Assembly (NCBI RefSeq): GCF_003751785.1
Contig: NZ_RKIE01000003.1
Coordinates: 186,001 to 250,000 of the forward strand
Source of the DNA: Frigoribacterium sp. PhB160
GTDB taxonomy: Bacteria; Actinomycetota; Actinomycetes; Actinomycetales; Microbacteriaceae
Direction: 5' to 3'
DNA: 64,000 bases
Positions 62,988 to 64,000 of the stretch are shown here, in pieces (position 1 is the stretch's first letter; the number at the start of each line of letters is the position of its first letter). A model generated the notes under the pieces. That model made no database searches. It was not told the DNA's origin and saw only the letters and a list, made by a program, of their open reading frames with translations. The translations under genes and the position numbers were made by a program.

Positions 62988-63513
62988 GCGATACTTCGCG
63001 GAGGAGGTCGATCGGGATGCCCGTCCAGCAACATGCGCGAAACAAGATCTTCCTGCCCAGGGCCAGCTGCTCGAAGGACCCTCGCAGGACAGCCTCACGT
63101 CGACATCCCTATGCCTGGTCCGAACGGCGAGGTAGCAGGCCCGTGGTGACGCTGCCTCTGTGAACGCCTCTCGGCATCCGCCGTCAGTCGATGAGCAACG
63201 TGCATCGACCACCGACGGTTCAGCATGCGTCCAATCAGCCGCGTACTGATTGCAACTCTTCCGACACGGATCGTTCCGCACTTAGCCCCAGCGAAGCGAC
63301 TCGGCTGCAGGCGTGTAACCGCCTTGTGATCAGGAGGCGGGGGCTCAACAGTGCTCGGTGATCCTCAGCGAACGATGTCATCACCGAAGTTCGGGTGCTT
63401 CCGAGCCCACAGGAAGCGATCTGAGCGGTCTGTCGCGGCACTCCCCAGTGCTGAGACTGCTGAACGGGCTCTCCTAGGCCCTGAAACGACCCCATTCGGA
63501 TCGTCGACGGCGC

Positions 63514-63548
63514 GAAACGCCCCTTCGAGATGACCCAAGGGGCGTTTC
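63514..63548 (-). terminator. parB terminator hairpin fused to parS site 2
   Basis: GAAACGCCCCTT (63514-63525) pairs with AAGGGGCGTTTC (63537-63548), 12 bp, loop of 11, about 25 bases past the parB stop. Its right arm shares GTTTC with the parS site starting at 63544. Confidence 0.7.
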
Positions 63549-63557
63549 ACGTGAAAC
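63544..63557. promoter_or_regulatory. parS: parS site 2
   Basis: GTTTCACGTGAAAC, identical to site 1, 15 bases past the parB stop codon and 556 bp from site 1. It overlaps the parB hairpin. Confidence 0.95.
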
Positions 63558-63572
63558 ACGGTGCAGTCGAGT

Positions 63573-64000
63573 TCAGCTGTCTGCAGACTCTTCCTGCCCG
63601 AGGGCAGACAGGATGCGGTTGAGATCCTCCATGGAGGCGAAGTCGATGGAGATGGACCCCTTCCGCGCACCGAGGCGGACCTTGACTCGCGTCTCGAGTC
63701 GATCCCCGAGGTGTTCGGCAACTTCGTCCAGGTGAGCCTGGTGACGACCCACCGATGCTCGGGTCGACTTCGGCGCCGATGGGGTCGACCCCGCTGCGAT
63801 GGCCTCCGCTGCCCGCACAGAGAGGTCCTCGTTGACGATCTTCTCGGCCAGGCGTTCCATCAGCACCGAGTCACCGGTGGAGAGGATGGCCCGAGCGTGG
63901 CCAGCCGACAACACACCCGACGCCACACGGCGCTGCACCGACGCCGGCAGGCGGAGCAGGCGCATGGTGTTCGAGATCTGCGGACGGCTTCGACCGATCC
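63573..64000 (-). CDS. parB: Chromosome-partitioning protein ParB, 5' part outside window
   Basis: The C-terminal 142 codons are visible. IGRSRPQISNTMRLLRLP belongs to the helix-turn-helix region that reads parS, followed by SVQRRVASGVLSAGHARAIL, a linker and the dimerisation domain (GDRLETRVKVRLGARKGSISIDFASMEDLNRIL). The frame continues past position 64000. ParB with parA positions the origin during segregation. Confidence 0.97.
   Translation of the reverse strand, partial: IGRSRPQISNTMRLLRLPASVQRRVASGVLSAGHARAILSTGDSVLMERLAEKIVNEDLSVRAAEAIAAGSTPSAPKSTRASVGRHQAHLDEVAEHLGDRLETRVKVRLGARKGSISIDFASMEDLNRILSALGQEESADS

Larger units (their letters stand above)
62964..63572. other. Non-coding parS-bearing region between ddl and parB
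   Basis: About 600 bp, less GC-rich than its surroundings. It holds two perfect parS sites near its ends and the parB hairpin. The open frames in it (up to about 100 codons) show no family features, no ribosome-binding sites and unusual composition, so I regard it as a centromere-like region rather than coding. Confidence 0.7.

Noticed and set aside
62976-63495. Small genes in the parS region
   Set aside because: Frames of 60-100 codons lack ribosome-binding sites, family motifs and the codon pattern of neighbours.

Overview
The window is GC-rich (by eye roughly 70-73 %) and almost fully coding, with actinobacterial hallmarks: GTG starts, ATGA/GTGA stop-start overlaps, many leaderless promoters (TANNNT 6-7 nt before the start codon), ParB/parS, a DUF6049-murJ pair, an rpsF-ssb-rpsR-rplI cluster and an LAYTG-type sorting signal. 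Gene content suggests a plant- or soil-associated Microbacteriaceae-like chromosome; this is inference from content, not a database match. No rRNA, tRNA, CRISPR array, insertion sequence or prophage was seen. The right end is close to the replication origin (parB, two parS sites, trxA-trxB, murJ, cca, ribosomal genes, dnaB). The left two thirds are metabolic, transport and regulatory genes.

Layout. 1-5.4 kb: TspO-like membrane protein (cut by the edge), CopB-type copper ATPase with a metal operator, DUF3817 protein, and a flavin reductase coupled to a sulfite-oxidase-like molybdoenzyme. 5.5-12.8 kb: lipoprotein, superoxide dismutase, a NarL-type two-component system, ScbR-like TetR regulator, EamA exporter and divergent LysR regulator. 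12.9-18.8 kb: two cell-wall hydrolases (M23, NlpC/P60), a MerR regulator with a perfect operator, and a SulP transporter. 18.9-30.6 kb: sugar oxidoreductase/isomerase pair, sortase-type GH3 beta-glucosidase, HxlR/TetR regulators with an NmrA-like reductase, small lipid-binding-fold proteins, an atypical SDR below a 46-bp palindrome, and a divergent MFS/TetR pair sharing one -10 region.

30.8-36.4 kb: a four-gene carbohydrate operon (epimerase, SIS isomerase, sugar-alcohol-phosphate dehydrogenase, mannitol-family PTS EIICBA) with a divergent ROK repressor. Sugar would enter as a polyol phosphate, be oxidised, then isomerised/epimerised toward central metabolism; the substrate is unknown. 36.4-41.5 kb: Rieske protein, NERD protein, and an XRE-cupin-MFS operon. 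41.5-46.98 kb: a beta-glucoside operon (PTS EIIBCA, 6-phospho-beta-glucosidase, LicT/BglG antiterminator, its own HPr, a phosphatase) preceded by an RNA antiterminator overlapping a terminator.

47-64 kb: origin-proximal core: dnaB, a 0.6-kb AT-richer DnaA-box region, rplI-rpsR-ssb-rpsF, an orphan solute-binding protein, cca, DUF6049-murJ, trxB-trxA, an aminotransferase, ddl-like ligase, parS sites and the 3' part of parB.

The strongest unexplained signal is the 10-mer GGAGGCGCGG. I count about 40 exact copies on both strands, inside genes and as facing pairs between genes, against about two expected from base composition. Some pairs form terminator-like hairpins, but one large pair lies between two divergent genes where no terminator is needed.
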